A stretch of 64,000 bases of DNA from Pisolithus tinctorius (lineage: Eukaryota > Basidiomycota > Agaricomycetes > Boletales > Pisolithaceae), in the NCBI GenBank assembly GCA_024663395.1, contig JANFAH010000053.1:248001-312000 (forward strand). The letters run 5' to 3'. Below, in pieces: positions 61,740-64,000 of the stretch. Within the stretch, counting starts at the first letter, position 1. Every line of letters starts with the position of its first letter. The notes beneath the pieces were generated by a model. The model saw only the letters and a program-made list of their open reading frames with translations. It was not told the origin of the DNA and did no database searches. The translations under genes and the position numbers were made by a program.

Positions 61740-62295
61740 CAATAAAAGGTAGTTGACTTCCGATCCATGGTCCGGTGACTTACACCATACTGGACAAGTA
61801 TATAGTACCCTGCTAGGGAACCGGCCAGTGGGCACCGACAATCCAATTCCCTCGGTAACAAGTAGGAACAAAAGGTCACCAGCACGTGGAATGACTCCAG
61901 ATCACTAGTCCATACTGTCCAGAACTAGAGCTCCATCACTGACCGCCGCTTACTTTCTACCTGGACCTCATGGCGTCCGAGGATTGACGTCGTCAGTGAA
62001 CTAATTGTAGAAGTCATTTCTGCTGCGAGCTGCTGTCCCACTTGTAAAGATTGATAAGGACATTCCAACCGTACCTTGACTAGGATCTAGTTACCATCTC
62101 CCTACTGATTGGTTACACCTATTCATGATACAAGGGATACAAATAATCGACGTTTAAAAAAATCACGAATCTTATCTATCCTAGAATACGACAAGGGGAT
62201 GGATAGAATAGCAAGATTGACGAGTGTCAAGGAACCATTGTCACGAATGCCCCCCCTGGAACCTACCAGCCCGCTCGAGACTGCCATCTGTCAAC
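61740..62295. other. Intergenic region
   Basis: No gene or repeat recognised. It separates the membrane-protein gene from the 3' end of FAD synthetase. Confidence 0.45.
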
Positions 62296-63693
62296 TCATA
62301 CGCTGGTCTGTATCGCGAGGACGGTCGATATCCGTGCGTCGAATGACTTATTCTCGTCCGGGCCCGCACACTCGAGGGTGCATATAGTGTTTGGGTCTGC
62401 AGCGATCACGCGAAGGGGGCCGTAACCGCCTTCTGCCAACGAACTTCGAAGATGGAAAGAAGCTTCTGGATCTGTATTGGGCTCAGGGACACATATGCCA
62501 TCCGGGTTGCTAGCCACGATGGTAAACGCTCCGAAGTCTTGGTCTTCCAGGAGCGATATTCGGGACGATACAGGAGTTTTTTCAGCTTGGCACGTTGCAT
62601 TTGGGTTATCGGCGACGACAACATAAGAAGTGGGGAAGAAATCGGAAGCATCGGAAGACGGGGGGATACGTAGTGTAGGATTAGGGAACGTGTCGAACGT
62701 CGAACCGAGAGAGGTGTACCTAGTTGTTGCAACGAATTAGAATATAAGCTGAGCCGCGACCCAAGATATATGGATAGTGATCGCAAACCACCCACCCTTG
62801 ATCGTACAACGCGCAGTAAGGCACTTGCAACTTTTTAAGGAATGTCCAAACATCAGAATACGCCCAGTTGATGATCGGATTGATGCGCTCAAACGACGGC
62901 CAACCGGGATCGCACATGTTCCGATGGGTGAGCGTTGCTGGTGAAAAAAACAAACAAAATAAAAGAGTTATGAACGTTGCCACCCCGCAACGAAATGCAA
63001 CCCCGGAATGAAGTTTTGATTAAAATTACTTACCCCCATGCGGATCTGTTCGCCGTGTCCCGATCAATATTGCCTGAATGTGTGGAAATCGTGACTTGTA
63101 CAGTTCCAACGCGCGCCTCATTCCTTCGCCTCCCCGACTTTCTCCGACGGGAAGATTTAGTGTGCCACTGTTCCCTAGATAATCATACTGTGTACCAGGT
63201 GTCGTTGTTGGTGGTGTAACGCTCTCGACTGGCAAGGTAATGCCCGAAGGAGGAACGCAGGTGAAGAGGTCCAGACCATAGGCCTTGGCTGCCTGTGCGA
63301 TGAAACCCTCTAGTTCATGGAAGGGTGAGGGAATGGGAATGTAAACAGGCGGCGATGGACTGAGTGTTTGGGTGACAGCGAGCGAGAGCAGCGACATAAA
63401 GATGTAGGAGCACAGGTGCCTGTGTGAAGAAAGAAAAAAAGGTCACGAAATGGCGAGCTGACCATGTGTACGATGGACACCCACAATCCTTTCCTCCATT
63501 GAAGCTCAACGATATCCGTTCCGGCCTAAGAGTGAAGAGTTCACACTTAAGTCTGACGTGGAGAAATTCAAACTCACCCGTAGGTAGCCAGAATCTGTTC
63601 GATAACGTCCAGCGACTCCTTGACCAGCGCGCCAATGGGATCCTGTGATTGGGCGAGATCATAGACGTCCCCGGCTATCTTCTGTCTGTCCAT
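62296..63693 (-). CDS. FAD synthetase (FMN adenylyltransferase, FAD1-like)
   Basis: ATG 63693; exon 1 to 63578 ([20 protein letters not shown]). Exon 2 (63526-63486) carries the PAPS-reductase-type P-loop [13 protein letters not shown]. Later exons have [61 protein letters not shown] and [20 protein letters not shown], then [17 protein letters not shown], all typical of eukaryotic FAD1. It makes FAD from FMN and ATP in the cytosol. The C-terminal part (to 62296) is unusual and less certain. One-base shifts are likely near 63420 and 63350, since conserved blocks change frame. It is divergent from the GDP-fucose synthase gene across a 117-bp promoter. Confidence 0.75.
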
Positions 63694-63810
63694 GATGTTG
63701 ATGGTATGACTTTAGGAGCACACCCACACCACCCGTCGGTGGGAAACCCCGAGTCGATTTACGCACGGTCTCAGCCTCAGCCCCTCTTGAGATTATACAA
63801 GTCTGCCTAA
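63694..63810. promoter_or_regulatory. Bidirectional promoter FAD1/GDP-fucose synthase
   Basis: Only 117 bp between two divergent ATG codons (63693 minus and 63811 plus). Contains CT-rich stretches usual in fungal promoters; no specific site identified. Confidence 0.45.

Positions 63811-64000
<190 letters not shown>

Overview
The window looks like nuclear DNA from a filamentous basidiomycete, most likely an Agaricomycete. Genes carry many 45-75 bp GT..AG introns. The mobile elements include a Plavaka-type DNA transposon, a Copia LTR retrotransposon and a Helitron. Conserved single-copy fungal genes (ORC6, biotin protein ligase, FAD synthetase, GDP-fucose synthase, an IGHMBP2-like helicase) are interspersed. 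No species can be named from the sequence alone.

Left third (1-12.96 kb): a nested transposon. A Plavaka-type element (408-12731, imperfect 34-bp terminal inverted repeats, TA target duplication) carries two divergent genes: a ten-exon transposase on + and an unrecognised six-exon passenger gene on -. A young Copia element (2902-8067, 339-bp LTRs differing at 2 sites, AGTAT target duplication) sits between them. Removing the Plavaka element at its TA rejoins an open reading frame on the - strand, so it probably landed in another gene.

Middle (13.5-40 kb): an IGHMBP2-like helicase, an AAA ATPase and a RING protein with an acidic tail are followed by a decayed Helitron Rep-helicase gene (about 35.1 to 23.7 kb, - strand). 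This gene is split by a 5385-bp element (24010-29394) with terminal inverted repeats, a perfect 7-bp target duplication and no recognisable transposase. That element is built almost wholly from tandem repeats, including two huge inverted arrays of a 45-bp unit that resembles its own terminus. Three further + strand genes (two unrecognised, one F-box-like) start head-to-head with the Helitron gene.

Right part (40-64 kb): a TPT-family transporter, a gene-poor 5.3-kb stretch with a kinase relic, ORC6, then Argonaute, a calcineurin-like phosphoesterase, biotin protein ligase, tRNA-Arg(CCT), a chimeric locus bearing an inverted copy of the helicase first exon, a small membrane protein, FAD synthetase and the start of GDP-fucose synthase. 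Many conserved genes here carry single-base frameshifts, which means either local decay or unpolished sequence. Every premature stop in the transposon genes is TGA, consistent with CGA to TGA decay at methylated CpG.
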